Source: Motiliproteus sp. SC1-56 (lineage in GTDB: Bacteria; Pseudomonadota; Gammaproteobacteria; Pseudomonadales; Balneatricaceae). Taken from it: a stretch of DNA of 64,000 nucleotides. Location of the stretch: positions 62,001-126,000 of the forward strand of contig NZ_JAEMGS010000001.1 in NCBI RefSeq assembly GCF_017309075.1, written 5' to 3'. Under the pieces are notes generated by a model, which was given only the letters and a program-made list of their open reading frames with translations, had not been told where the DNA came from and made no database searches. The position numbers were made by a program, and so were the translations under genes. Shown here in pieces: positions 1 through 10,295 of this stretch (its first letter is position 1; each line of letters begins with the position of its first letter).

Positions 1-1024
1 TATCGCCGAGGAGACCCGGGAGTGGATGGCCAAACTGGGCGTGCGCACCCTGGAGGAACTGGTGGGCCGTACAGACCTGCTGGAAATCCTGCCCGGCACC
101 ACCGACAAGCAGCAGCGTCTGGATCTGAGCCCGATCCTGGAGAACGATTTCGTCGACGGCAGCAAGCCCCAGACCTGCCAGCAGGCCCATAACGCCCCTT
201 ATGACAAGGGCGAGCTGAACCTGAAGCTGCTGGAGGCGACCCGGGACGCCATCGCCAACAAGCGCGGCGGCGAGTTTACGTTCACCATCACCAACTGCGA
301 CCGCTCGGTGGGCGCACGGGTCTCCGGTGAGATCGCCAAGCACTACGGCAACGACGGCATGGCCGATGCCCCCATCCGCATCAACCTGGAAGGGGTCGCC
401 GGGCAGAGCTTCGGCGTCTGGAACGCCGGTGGCCTGGAGCTGCGCCTGGAAGGGGATGCCAACGACTACGTGGGCAAAGGGATGGCCGGCGGCAAGATCG
501 TCATTCGTCCCCCCGCCGCCAGCGAGTGCGAGACCCAGAAAACCTCCATCGTCGGCAACACCTGCCTGTACGGCGCCACCGGCGGCAAGCTGTTCGCTGC
601 GGGCTGCGCCGGCGAGCGCTTCGGGGTACGTAACTCCGGCGCCGATGCGGTGATCGAGGGTGCCGGGGATCACTGCTGTGAATACATGACCGGCGGCCTG
701 ATCACCGTCCTCGGCAACACCGGCTACAACTTCGGCGCCGGCATGACCGGCGGCTTCGCCTACGTGCTGGACCTGGATCGCTCCTTCGTGGACAAGTACA
801 ACCACGAGCTGGTGGAGATCCATCGCATCAGCAATTACCACATGGAGGAGTACCGCCACCACCTGCGCTCCGTGATAACCGAGTATGTCGAGGAAACCGA
901 AAGTGCCTGGGGTCGGCAGATTCTGGACAATTTCGACGACTACATCACCAAGTTCTGGCTGGTCAAGCCCAAGGCCGCGGGCCTGGGTGAGCTGCTCGAC
1001 AATATGCGCAAGCGCCCCGAGTAA
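1..1024 (+). CDS. gltB: Glutamate synthase large subunit, C-terminal part (5' end outside window)
   Basis: This is the C-terminal 340 codons of the large subunit of NADPH-dependent glutamate synthase, which with GltD makes glutamate from glutamine and 2-oxoglutarate. The frame is open from base 2, so the gene starts upstream of the window; the ATG at 26 is internal. The visible part covers the end of the FMN/synthase region and the glycine-rich GXGXG beta-helix, with repeats such as [20 protein letters not shown] and [20 protein letters not shown]. It stops with TAA at 1022-1024. The gltD gene follows 66 bp later on the same strand, as in other proteobacteria. The identity is secure; only the N-terminal glutaminase and central domains are missing because of the window edge. 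Confidence 0.95.
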   Translation, partial: IAEETREWMAKLGVRTLEELVGRTDLLEILPGTTDKQQRLDLSPILENDFVDGSKPQTCQQAHNAPYDKGELNLKLLEATRDAIANKRGGEFTFTITNCDRSVGARVSGEIAKHYGNDGMADAPIRINLEGVAGQSFGVWNAGGLELRLEGDANDYVGKGMAGGKIVIRPPAASECETQKTSIVGNTCLYGATGGKLFAAGCAGERFGVRNSGADAVIEGAGDHCCEYMTGGLITVLGNTGYNFGAGMTGGFAYVLDLDRSFVDKYNHELVEIHRISNYHMEEYRHHLRSVITEYVEETESAWGRQILDNFDDYITKFWLVKPKAAGLGELLDNMRKRPE

Positions 1025-1078
1025 GGGGCCCTTCGGTGACACAGGTTTGTACGCCCCCCGCGAGGGGCCGAGATATGA

Positions 1079-2512
<1,434 letters not shown>

Positions 2513-2533
2513 TCGTGTTGAGCTGTCGCGAAG

Positions 2534-2560
2534 AAGGCACGGTAAACCCGTGCCTTTTTT
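2534..2560 (+). terminator. Intrinsic terminator after gltD
   Basis: GGCACGG and CCGTGCC arms around a short loop are followed by six T residues. It lies 20 bp after the gltD stop and should end the gltBD transcript before hemE. Confidence 0.85.
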
Positions 2561-2573
2561 ATTGGTAAGCCCC

Positions 2574-2579
2574 TATACT
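2574..2579 (+). promoter_or_regulatory. Candidate -10 element for hemE
   Basis: TATACT matches the sigma70 -10 consensus at five of six positions and sits 36 bp before the hemE ATG, just after the gltD terminator. No good -35 hexamer is visible at 16-18 bp upstream, so this is tentative. Confidence 0.3.
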
Positions 2580-2614
2580 AGGCGGCTGTTAACGAGTTTT
2601 TGCCGAGAGTTTCC

Positions 2615-3679
2615 ATGTCCGAACTGAAAAACGACCGCTTTCTCCGTGCCCTGAACCGCGAACCCGTGGATGTCACCCCCGTCTGGATGATGCGCCAGGC
2701 CGGCCGCTACCTGCCCGAGTACCGCGAGACCCGCGCCACCGCCGGCGACTTCATGAGCCTGTGCAAAAACGCGGATTTCGCCTGCGAGGTCACCATTCAG
2801 CCCCTGGAGCGTTTTCCCCTGGATGCGGCGATTCTCTTCTCCGATATCCTCACCGTTCCCGACGCCATGGGGCTGGGCCTCTATTTCGAGACCGGCGAAG
2901 GACCCAAGTTCAAAAAAGCAGTGCGCACCGAACAGGATGTCGCCGCCCTGCCCCTGCCCAACGTGAGCAGCGACCTCGACTACGTGATGAACGCGGTCAA
3001 GACCATCCGCGCCGAACTCAACGGCCGCGTCCCCTTGATCGGTTTTTCCGGCAGCCCCTGGACCCTGGCCACCTACATGGTCGAAGGCGGCTCCACCAAG
3101 GACTTCCGCCACATCAAGCGGATGATGTACGAGACCCCGGAAGTGATGCACGCCCTGCTCGACAAACTTGCCGTCACCGTCACCGCCTACCTCAACGAGC
3201 AGATCAGGAGCGGCGCCCAGGCGGTACAGGTGTTCGACACCTGGGGTGGCGTGCTCAGCGGCCCCTGCTACCGCGAATTCTCCCTCAAGTACATGCAGCA
3301 GATCGTTGACGGCCTGATCCGTGAGCACGACGGCCGCAAGGTCCCGGTGATCCTGTTCACCAAGAACGGCGGCCAGTGGCTGGAAGCGATCGCCGACACC
3401 GGCACCGACGCCCTGGGCCTGGACTGGACCACCAACATCGACGAAGCCCGCGCGCGCGTCGGAGGCAAGGTGGCCATCCAAGGCAACATGGACCCCTGCG
3501 TACTTTACGCCGGCCCCGAGCGGATCCGCGCGGAAGTCGAAGATATCCTGCAACGTTTCGGTAATAACCCCGGACACGTTTTCAACCTGGGCCACGGCAT
3601 TCACCAATATGTGGACCCGGAAAACGCGAAAGTGTTTGTGGAAGCGGTGCATGAATTGAGCGCGAAATATCACGCGTAA
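2615..3679 (+). CDS. hemE: Uroporphyrinogen decarboxylase
   Basis: 354-residue cytoplasmic enzyme that decarboxylates the four acetate side chains of uroporphyrinogen III to give coproporphyrinogen III in heme synthesis. The N-terminal family signature [16 protein letters not shown] is present, with the conserved arginines and the aspartate of the ILFSDIL motif that hold the substrate. The second signature, [17 protein letters not shown], is also present. The length matches bacterial HemE. I chose the ATG at 2615 (MSELKNDRF), which matches usual HemE N-termini, rather than the upstream TTG at 2600. It is a single-gene unit between two terminators. The gltBD-hemE order is also found in Pseudomonas. 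Confidence 0.97.
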   Translation: MSELKNDRFLRALNREPVDVTPVWMMRQAGRYLPEYRETRATAGDFMSLCKNADFACEVTIQPLERFPLDAAILFSDILTVPDAMGLGLYFETGEGPKFKKAVRTEQDVAALPLPNVSSDLDYVMNAVKTIRAELNGRVPLIGFSGSPWTLATYMVEGGSTKDFRHIKRMMYETPEVMHALLDKLAVTVTAYLNEQIRSGAQAVQVFDTWGGVLSGPCYREFSLKYMQQIVDGLIREHDGRKVPVILFTKNGGQWLEAIADTGTDALGLDWTTNIDEARARVGGKVAIQGNMDPCVLYAGPERIRAEVEDILQRFGNNPGHVFNLGHGIHQYVDPENAKVFVEAVHELSAKYHA

Positions 3680-3683
3680 GCCC

Positions 3684-3711
3684 AAAAGGGCTGGTACACC
3701 CAGCCCTTTTT
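3684..3711 (+). terminator. Intrinsic terminator after hemE
   Basis: A perfect 11-bp stem (AAAAGGGCTGG / CCAGCCCTTTT) with a 5-nt loop and a T-run, starting 5 bp after the hemE stop. The A-tract on the other side would also let it work on the minus strand. Confidence 0.9.
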
Positions 3712-3890
3712 AAACAACTGTTTAAGTCGGTTTATTTAAATCCAACCCCCCCTTCTTATTTAGCCACTAACCTTCCTAATTATTTGTTAGATATGCTAGC
3801 CTTGTCCGAACGAATATACGTTGGAGCAGGGTAGCGATTCCTTTTAGGAAAAACTGACCTGTCACAGTCACCATTAAAAAGGAAATGATG

Positions 3891-5894
3891 ATGGGGCAGT
3901 TAATTCACCGATTGTTGTGCGTAGTTTTCTGTGGAATCCTTCTTGCCGCCTGTGGCGGCGGTGACGGGGCGGTAGGCTCCGGCGGGGGCAGCGCTACCCG
4001 GGATACCGGTAGCACCACTGCATCCACTTCCCCATCACTAGCCCTGACCCTGATCGACAGCGGCGCCAATAAAACCACCAGCATCACCGAATCCCAACAG
4101 GGCACGCTGGTCGCCAAGGTGCTGAGCGCAGGCGGCGTGCCGGTCGCCGAGACCGTCGTTACCTTCCAACTCGACAACACCAACATCGGTACCTTGGAGC
4201 CGGCGTCCGGCACCGCGTTGACCAACGCCTCCGGCGAAGCGCGCATCACCCTGAAGGCAGGCACCGCCGCGGGCGCAGCGACGGCCACCGCCACCGCCAC
4301 CGTCAACGATGAGAGCGTCTCGGATACGCAGGCCTTCAGCACCTCTCTGGCCAATATCGCCCTGGGCTCAGGTTCAGGCGCCGGGTTCAGCGAAGGCTCG
4401 CTGGAACCCAGTGTGGCGCCACCCGCGGAGCTTTCCGCCGGAGGCACCATGACAATTACCGCCACGGTTGCAGATCAGGACAACGCTAACGCCCTGTTCA
4501 CCTCTCCGGTGGAGGTGAGTTTTACCTCTTCCTGTGTCGCGGCGAGTAAAGCGACTATCGACGGTACGGTCACCACCGTCGGCGGAACCGCCGTAGCCAC
4601 TTATCGGGCCGACGGCTGCGTCGGCAGCGACACCATCACAGCATCGGCCCCCGGTGGCCTCAGCGCTTCGACCAACATTCTCGTGGCGGCCGCGGCGGCA
4701 GGCTCCCTGGAGTTTGTCTCAGCCACCCCTGGCACCATCGCACTGAAAGGAACCGGTGACAGCGAGCGACCGGAAACTTCCACGGTGGTGTTCAAGGTGC
4801 TGGATATCAACGGCAATCCCCGTGCCGGTCAAACCGTGAATTTCAACCTCTCCACAACCGTTGGTGGTCTATCCCTCTCTACCACCAGCGCCACCTCGGA
4901 CAGCAGCGGCCTTGTCCAAACCGTGGTCAACGCGGGAACCGTTCCCACCAATGTTCGGGTCCACGCCCGCTTTACCACCGGCGGGGGAACGGATCTCTTT
5001 ACCGTTTCCAGCAACCTCACGCTCAGCACCGGCCTGCCCGACCAGAACAGTTTGTCGCTTTCCCGGGATATCGAAACCCCCCAGGGATGGGATCGTGACG
5101 GTGAGAAAGTGACCTTTACCGCCCGCCTCGCCGACCGTTTTAATAACCCGGTGCCCGATAACACCACCGTGCTCTTTACCACGGAAGGAGGCGTCATTGA
5201 ACCAAGCTGCGTCACCGAAGGTGGTGCCTGTAATGTAATTTGGACCAGCCAGAATCCGCGTCCCGCGGACGGTCGCGTAACCGTGCTCGCCACCGCCATC
5301 GGTGAAGAGGACTTTACTGACCTCAACGGTAATGGCCTGTATGACGACGGCGAGCCGGTCAGCTCACTGCCCGAAGCCTTCCGTGATGCAGATGAAAGCG
5401 GTGTTTGGGAGAGCGGCGAGTTTTTCCGCGATTTTGATGAAGACAGTCAGTACACCCTCGCCGACAGCTTTTATAACGGCTCCCTTTGTACCTCAGCGGC
5501 CAAGACCCTGGGGCACTGCGCCAGCCTGGTCGAAGTCCGCGAAAGTTCGATTATCGTTATGTCTAGCGCGGTTCCTGAAGTCGGCGGGATCACCTTCTCT
5601 CCCGCGTCCATCACAGTCACCGATGATGGCAAAGCCAATATTTCCGCAACCGTCCAGGACGTGAACGGTAATTCACCCCCTAACGGAACCACGGTGGCCT
5701 TCACAGTGACAGTGGGCAGCCTGCAAGGGCAAACCTCTTTCACCGTCGGAAATCAGCTGGATCCATTCGACGCAGACCTGGAATTCAAGGGAGAAGCCAC
5801 GGACTCGACCTTGAACGGTAAATTAACAGCCAAAGTCACAACACCGGCTGGAGATGAAACAACCGCCTCGATTCCGATTACAATAAACCCCTAA
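3891..5894 (+). CDS. Outer-membrane lipoprotein with bacterial Ig-like (Big_1/invasin-type) repeats
   Basis: 667-residue predicted lipoprotein. A short hydrophobic leader ends in the lipobox LLAAC, followed by a Gly/Ser/Thr-rich linker. The body is Thr/Val/Ala-rich and contains at least four Ig-like beta-sandwich modules, recognisable by recurrent phrases such as GTLVAKVLSAGGVPVAETVV, VVFKVLDINGNPRAGQTVNF and ISATVQDVNGNSPPNGTTVA. An Asp/Asn/Gly-rich insert around residues 475-525 (DLNGNGLYDDGE, then further D/E-rich stretches) resembles calcium-binding loops. Three consecutive ATGs occur at 3885, 3888 and 3891; the AAGGAA ribosome site is best spaced for 3891. It probably acts at the cell surface in adhesion or envelope structure. 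The exact function is unknown. A terminator follows directly. Confidence 0.8.
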   Translation: MGQLIHRLLCVVFCGILLAACGGGDGAVGSGGGSATRDTGSTTASTSPSLALTLIDSGANKTTSITESQQGTLVAKVLSAGGVPVAETVVTFQLDNTNIGTLEPASGTALTNASGEARITLKAGTAAGAATATATATVNDESVSDTQAFSTSLANIALGSGSGAGFSEGSLEPSVAPPAELSAGGTMTITATVADQDNANALFTSPVEVSFTSSCVAASKATIDGTVTTVGGTAVATYRADGCVGSDTITASAPGGLSASTNILVAAAAAGSLEFVSATPGTIALKGTGDSERPETSTVVFKVLDINGNPRAGQTVNFNLSTTVGGLSLSTTSATSDSSGLVQTVVNAGTVPTNVRVHARFTTGGGTDLFTVSSNLTLSTGLPDQNSLSLSRDIETPQGWDRDGEKVTFTARLADRFNNPVPDNTTVLFTTEGGVIEPSCVTEGGACNVIWTSQNPRPADGRVTVLATAIGEEDFTDLNGNGLYDDGEPVSSLPEAFRDADESGVWESGEFFRDFDEDSQYTLADSFYNGSLCTSAAKTLGHCASLVEVRESSIIVMSSAVPEVGGITFSPASITVTDDGKANISATVQDVNGNSPPNGTTVAFTVTVGSLQGQTSFTVGNQLDPFDADLEFKGEATDSTLNGKLTAKVTTPAGDETTASIPITINP

Positions 5895-5914
5895 TCGCCC
5901 TTGGATAGTTGTAG

Positions 5915-5939
5915 AGCCGGGCTTAGCCCGGCTTTTTTT
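5915..5939 (+). terminator. Intrinsic terminator after the Ig-like lipoprotein gene
   Basis: AGCCGGGC and GCCCGGCT arms with a 3-nt loop followed by seven T residues, 20 bp after the stop codon. Confidence 0.9.
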
Positions 5940-5956
5940 ATAGAGTATCAGCAGTA

Positions 5957-6571
5957 ATGAGCAAATCGGCCTTCCAACTAGCAGTGGTTCTTTGTGGCGC
6001 CCTGTTTATCTCCGGCTGCGCCAACTCCCCGCCCCGCAACATCAATAACAGCTGCGATATCTTCTACGACAAGGACGACTGGTACGATGCCACCCGTGAC
6101 AGTTTCGAGCGCTGGGGGGTGCCGATTCACGTGCAGCTGGCGATCATTCACCAGGAGTCCAAGTTCCAGTACGACGCCCGCCCGCCGCGCACGTACCTGC
6201 TGGGGATCATTCCCTGGTTCCGTCCCTCTTCTGCCTACGGCTACGCGCAGGTAAAGGACGGCACCTGGGACTGGTACATCAGCAAGACCGGCAACTGGGG
6301 CGCCGACCGGGACGATTTCGAGGACGCGGTGGACTTTATCGGCTGGTACGGCCAGATGAGCCACAAAATGCTGGGAATTTCCAAGTGGGACGCCTACAAC
6401 CAGTACCTGGCCTACCACGAGGGGCAGGGGGGCTTTAAGCGCAAGACTTACAACCGCAAGCCCTGGCTGCTGGGCGTCGCCCGCAAGGTCAAGGACAACG
6501 CCTACCGCTACGCCGTGCAGCTCAAACGCTGCGAGGATGACCTCGACTCCCCCTGGTTCTGGCCCTTCTAG
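5957..6571 (+). CDS. Lipoprotein with transglycosylase SLT-like domain
   Basis: 204-residue predicted lipoprotein: hydrophobic leader with lipobox LFISGC (Cys21). The body has a lysozyme-like SLT fold signature: IHVQLAIIHQESKFQ with the likely catalytic glutamate in HQES, then SAYGYAQVKDGTWDWY (the usual G-x-x-Q-x-x-x-T pattern) and YLAYHEGQGG. This points to an outer-membrane-anchored murein lytic transglycosylase. It is short compared with MltC or Slt, and aromatic-rich. It lies 18 bp after the previous terminator. I did not find a strong ribosome site before the ATG. Family assignment is from motifs; the activity is inferred. Confidence 0.8.
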   Translation: MSKSAFQLAVVLCGALFISGCANSPPRNINNSCDIFYDKDDWYDATRDSFERWGVPIHVQLAIIHQESKFQYDARPPRTYLLGIIPWFRPSSAYGYAQVKDGTWDWYISKTGNWGADRDDFEDAVDFIGWYGQMSHKMLGISKWDAYNQYLAYHEGQGGFKRKTYNRKPWLLGVARKVKDNAYRYAVQLKRCEDDLDSPWFWPF

Positions 6572-6594
6572 GGGCCGCCAGCAGTGGCGGCCCC
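6571..6594. terminator. GC-rich hairpin between convergent genes
   Basis: GGGGCCGCCA / TGGCGGCCCC, a perfect 10-bp stem with a 4-nt loop that begins at the last base of the SLT gene stop codon. It has no T-tract on either side, so it may protect 3' ends or act as a Rho-dependent or weak bidirectional terminator between this gene and the convergent TRAP genes. Confidence 0.5.
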
Positions 6595-6636
6595 TGCACT
6601 TCTATTATTGATATTATTGAATCGCAGCGCCGCCCT

Positions 6637-8016
6637 TTATCCGTAGACCAGCTTAGGCAGCCAGGTGGCGAGCGCCGGCCAGTAGGCCAGCACGCCCAGC
6701 AGCCCAAGCTGGATAACGATAAAGGGCATGACCCCCCGGTAGATCTGGCCGGTGCTGATGCTGTCCGGTGCCACCCCGCGCAGGTAGAACAGGGCGAAGC
6801 CAAAGGGCGGGGTGAGGAAGGAGGTCTGCAGGTTGAGGGCGATCATGATCCCCAGCCAGATCGGATCCAGTCCCATGGAGAGCAGCACCGGCGCCACCAA
6901 CGGCACCACCACGAAGGTGATCTCGATAAAGTCGAGGAAAAAGCCGAGCAGGAACATCACTGCCATCACCAGCAACACCGCGGTAAAGGTGCCGCCGGGC
7001 AGCTCGTGGAGGAAGTCACGGACCAGGTCGTCACCGCCAAATCCGCGGAACACCAGGGAGAAGATGGAGGCGCCCACCAGGATGATGAAGACCATGGAGC
7101 TGACCTGGGTGGTGGTGCGCATCACTTCGCGCAGAATATCCAGGTTCAGGCTGCGGCGCAGGGCCGCGAGCACCAGTGCCCCCACCGCACCCACCGAGGC
7201 GGCCTCGGTAGGGGTCGCAAGCCCCCCCAGGATCGAACCCAGCACCAGCACGATCAAAAGGATCGGCGGCACCAGCACCTTGAAGGTCTTGCTGCCCAGG
7301 TTCGCCACCGCGCGGCGCTCCTCTGCGGGAATCGCCGGGGACGATTTCGGGTCCAGCAGCGCCCGCAGCAGCAGATAGACAATATAGGCAACCACCAGGG
7401 CCAGCCCCGGCAGCAACGCCCCGAGAAAGAGGTCCCCCACGGTGACCGTCTCCGGCGAAAAGATCCCCTGTTCCAACTGCGACTGCTGGTAGGCGGAGGA
7501 GATCACGTCTCCCAGCAGCACCAGCACGATGGAGGGCGGGATAATCTGCCCCAGGGTACCGGAGGCGCAGATGGTGCCGGTGGCCAGTCGCGGGTCATAA
7601 CCGCGGCGCACCATGGTGGGCAGGGACAACAGCCCCATGGTCACCACGGTGGCGCCCACGATACCGGTGCTGGCCGCCAGCAGCATGCCCACCAGGGTCA
7701 CCGAGATGCCGAGTCCGCCGCGCAGGGGGCCGAACAGGGTGGCCATGGTGTCCAGCAGCTCTTCGGCAATGCGCGAGCGCTCCAGCATCACCCCCATGAA
7801 GACAAACAAGGGTACTGCCACCAGCACCTCGTTGGTCATGATTCCGAACAGGCGGTTGGGAATGGCCTCCAGAAACACCGGGTCGAAGTAACCGCTGAGG
7901 GTGCCGATGGCCGCAAAGAGCAGCCCGGTACCCGCCAGGGAATAAGCCACCGGGTAACCGGCCAGCAGAATGATCAGCGCCGTCAGAAACAGCAGCAGGG
8001 GCATCAGTTCGGTCAC
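6637..8016 (-). CDS. TRAP transporter large permease (DctM family)
   Basis: 459-residue integral membrane protein of the DctM/IT superfamily, the ion-coupled translocation subunit of a TRAP transporter. It has about a dozen hydrophobic segments. Family signatures include VPLFVFMGVMLERS near the N-terminus, STGIVGATVVTMGLLSLPTM, and GLATPTEAASVGAVGAL at mid-protein. The length and the FGFALFYLRGVAP end segment resemble the longer subfamily annotated for mannitol or chloroaromatic compounds, but the substrate cannot be assigned. The start overlaps the end of the small-permease gene by 4 bp (ATGA), so they are translated together. No periplasmic binding protein gene is adjacent, which is unusual. 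Confidence 0.9.
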   Translation of the reverse strand: MTELMPLLLFLTALIILLAGYPVAYSLAGTGLLFAAIGTLSGYFDPVFLEAIPNRLFGIMTNEVLVAVPLFVFMGVMLERSRIAEELLDTMATLFGPLRGGLGISVTLVGMLLAASTGIVGATVVTMGLLSLPTMVRRGYDPRLATGTICASGTLGQIIPPSIVLVLLGDVISSAYQQSQLEQGIFSPETVTVGDLFLGALLPGLALVVAYIVYLLLRALLDPKSSPAIPAEERRAVANLGSKTFKVLVPPILLIVLVLGSILGGLATPTEAASVGAVGALVLAALRRSLNLDILREVMRTTTQVSSMVFIILVGASIFSLVFRGFGGDDLVRDFLHELPGGTFTAVLLVMAVMFLLGFFLDFIEITFVVVPLVAPVLLSMGLDPIWLGIMIALNLQTSFLTPPFGFALFYLRGVAPDSISTGQIYRGVMPFIVIQLGLLGVLAYWPALATWLPKLVYG

Positions 8017-8558
8017 AGCTCGGTCTCCTGGTTCTCTTCCAGATGGGCCTGCCCGCGCAGCACCAGCAGGTTACGCAACAGCTCGGCGATGCCTTGCAGG
8101 ATCATCAACGCCGGCATCACCAGCAGGGTGGTCTTAAGCACAAAGCGCGCCTCGATGCCGCCGGCTTCCTGGGATCCTTCAAGAATCGCCCAGGAGTTGG
8201 CCACGTAATCCCAGGCGATCCAGAACATGAACACCGACACCGGCAGCAGCAACAGGCTGGTGCCGGCGATGTTGATCAGGGCCTTGCGCCGCTCGGGCAT
8301 CGGCCGGTAAAAAATGTCCACCCGTACGTGACCGTCGTGCTTGAGGGTGTAGGCGGCCCCCAGCAGAAAGACCCAGCTGTGCAGGTAAATGACCGACTCC
8401 TGCAGGGCGATCCACCCCACGTTGAAGAGGTAGCGCAGCACCACCACGGTGAAGGTGATCAGCACCATCAGCAGGGTGAGCCAGGAGATAGCCCGCCCGG
8501 TGAGTTCGCTGAGGCGATCAATGCGCTGCACGATGCCCATTAGCCTAAGAGATGACAT
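8013..8558 (-). CDS. TRAP transporter small permease (DctQ family)
   Basis: 181-residue membrane protein with four hydrophobic segments (for example ISWLTLLMVLITFTVVVLRY and KTTLLVMPALMILQGIAELL). It has the typical DctQ pattern of a long first helix, VGWIALQESVIYLHSWVFLLG, followed by LKHDGHVRVDIFY. It pairs with the downstream large permease, with which it overlaps by 4 bp. A GGAGGA ribosome site lies about 11 nt before the ATG. It is divergent from yjaG. Its partner binding protein is not in this neighbourhood. Confidence 0.88.
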   Translation of the reverse strand: MSSLRLMGIVQRIDRLSELTGRAISWLTLLMVLITFTVVVLRYLFNVGWIALQESVIYLHSWVFLLGAAYTLKHDGHVRVDIFYRPMPERRKALINIAGTSLLLLPVSVFMFWIAWDYVANSWAILEGSQEAGGIEARFVLKTTLLVMPALMILQGIAELLRNLLVLRGQAHLEENQETEL

Positions 8559-8675
8559 TAAAGACGGATCCTCCGTAACCGAGCGCTCGATTATCCCTAC
8601 CCCCGCCGGGGATTAGGTATTGATTTGTCTGGGAATCACCTAGAATACACAAAAATCGACCAGGAGTTAGCGTCC

Positions 8676-9275
8676 TTGAATCAATCCGACCACAGCCTGC
8701 GCCTCGGCCAACTGGGCAGCTGGCAGCTGGGGGTGTTTTCCGCCGCCATCGCCGAGCGCCTGTTCCCCAACTACGCCCTCTTTGCCCGCCTCACGGACAC
8801 CGGAGACGCACCCTTGATGCGACAGGCCCTGGACAAGGTGTGGGACCGCCTGGCCAATCGCGGCGGCAAGGTCAACTTCGACACCCAGCTGGAGCGGGTG
8901 GACGGGCAGATTCCAGATCCGGAAGCCTTCGACATGTTCGGCGTCTATCCCGCGCTGGATGCGGCGGTGGCCCTTTACGGCGCCCTCAACCAGATGGTCG
9001 AAGCCAGCGCCGAGGAGGCCCAAAACCTCAGCGAACTGGCCCTCACTGGCGTCGAGACCTACCTTGAGATCACCGCCGATGTCGACCTTTCCGACGAGGA
9101 GCTGGTGCGTCACATCAACACCCACCCGTTGATGGAACAGGAGCGTGAATTTCAGGAGACGCTGCTCGCCAAACTAAACGCGGCCGCCAAAGCCGAGGCC
9201 GGCCTCGTCGACGAACTGCGCACGCTGGCCGCTAACGAGGGTGTCAGCAACATCGGTATCAGCGACCAGCCGTGA
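8676..9275 (+). CDS. yjaG: DUF416 family protein YjaG
   Basis: 199-residue cytoplasmic protein of the DUF416 family, strongly like Escherichia coli YjaG as I recall it: the core phrases KVNFDTQLE, DFDMFGVYPA-type (here AFDMFGVYPALDAAVALY) and the C-terminal ESNIGI-like VSNIGI are conserved. The biochemical role of the family is unknown. I place the start at the TTG at 8676 (MNQSDHSLRLGQLGSWQ) because an AGGAG site lies 9 nt upstream and the family N-terminus begins at the RLxxLxxWQ motif. An upstream in-frame TTG at 8625 is less likely. It is a monocistronic-looking gene between the TRAP genes and a convergent oxidoreductase gene. Confidence 0.85.
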   Translation: MNQSDHSLRLGQLGSWQLGVFSAAIAERLFPNYALFARLTDTGDAPLMRQALDKVWDRLANRGGKVNFDTQLERVDGQIPDPEAFDMFGVYPALDAAVALYGALNQMVEASAEEAQNLSELALTGVETYLEITADVDLSDEELVRHINTHPLMEQEREFQETLLAKLNAAAKAEAGLVDELRTLAANEGVSNIGISDQP

Positions 9276-9284
9276 GCCCGGGCG

Positions 9285-10229
9285 TCAGCCCTCCATGGTC
9301 AGAATCAGCTTGCCCCGGGCGTGACCGCTCTCGCTGAGGCGGTGGGCTTCGGCGGCCTCGCTCAGCGCAAAGGTCCGCTCCACGCGGGGCTTGAGGTGGC
9401 CATCGGCCACCAGCGCCAGCAGCGTCGCCAGCTGCGCTGGGTCCTCGTGAACCCGAATCCCCTGGGCCTTCAGCCCCTGCTCTTGAGCCGCCTTCACCAC
9501 CTCGTCGGCGGTAACGGTCGGCAGGGTGACCAGAAGGCCACCGGGCTTCAGGCAGCCCAGGGCCTCGATACCCGCCTGCCCGCCAACCCCGTCGATCACC
9601 AGATCGCAGTCCTGCACTGCGCTCGCCAGATCGGCGCTCACGTAATCAACCACCTGGGAGCAGCCCAGCTCCTGCAGGTAGGCGTGGTTGACCGGCGAGG
9701 CCGTGCCCACCACGGTTGCGCCCTTCCAGTGAGCCAGTTGCACCGCCAAGTGCCCCACCCCGCCGGCGGCAGCCAGCACCAGCACTTTATGGCTGGACTC
9801 CAGCTCCGCGGCTTCGAACAGGGCCTGCCAAGCAGTCATGCCGGCGATGGGCAAGCCCGCGGCCACCTCGGGCGCGACCCCGTCGGGCAGGGCCACGAGC
9901 TGGGAAGAGCGGGCTACCACCCGATCGGCATAGCAGCTTCCCGGGTGTGGAAAGTTCAGCAGCCCGCAGACCCTGCGCCCTTCGCTCCAGTCGCTGACCT
10001 CAGGGCCTATCTCAGCGACTTCCCCGGCAAATTCCCAACCCAGGATCAGCGGCGGCTCCCCCAGGAAGGGACGCGCACCGCCGCCGCTTCGGGTCTTCCA
10101 GTCGATGGGGTTAACACCGGCCGCTTGGTTTCGAATCAGCACCTCGCCGGCGCCGGGCCGGGGGTCGGGCAGAGTTTCATACTGCAGCACTTCGGGGCCA
10201 CCGAAGCGGTGAAGACGGACCGCTTTCAT
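9285..10229 (-). CDS. NADP-dependent zinc-free alcohol dehydrogenase / quinone oxidoreductase (MDR family)
   Basis: 314-residue medium-chain dehydrogenase/reductase of the quinone oxidoreductase type. The N-terminal GroES-like domain has AVRLHRFGGPEVLQYE and AAGVNPIDWKTRSG. The Rossmann domain has VLVLAAAGGVGHLAVQLAHW, the AxxGGVG nucleotide-binding motif. No zinc-ligand cysteine pattern is visible, as expected for quinone or enone reductases. It probably reduces quinones or enones with NADPH in the cytoplasm. It converges on yjaG with a 9-bp gap. Substrate unknown. Confidence 0.88.
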   Translation of the reverse strand: MKAVRLHRFGGPEVLQYETLPDPRPGAGEVLIRNQAAGVNPIDWKTRSGGGARPFLGEPPLILGWEFAGEVAEIGPEVSDWSEGRRVCGLLNFPHPGSCYADRVVARSSQLVALPDGVAPEVAAGLPIAGMTAWQALFEAAELESSHKVLVLAAAGGVGHLAVQLAHWKGATVVGTASPVNHAYLQELGCSQVVDYVSADLASAVQDCDLVIDGVGGQAGIEALGCLKPGGLLVTLPTVTADEVVKAAQEQGLKAQGIRVHEDPAQLATLLALVADGHLKPRVERTFALSEAAEAHRLSESGHARGKLILTMEG

Positions 10230-10295
10230 GGGGGTATCCTGTTGAATGAGGTGAATTTCTTTTCAGCATAGCGCCCACTGTCCCGGAGGTGAAGC

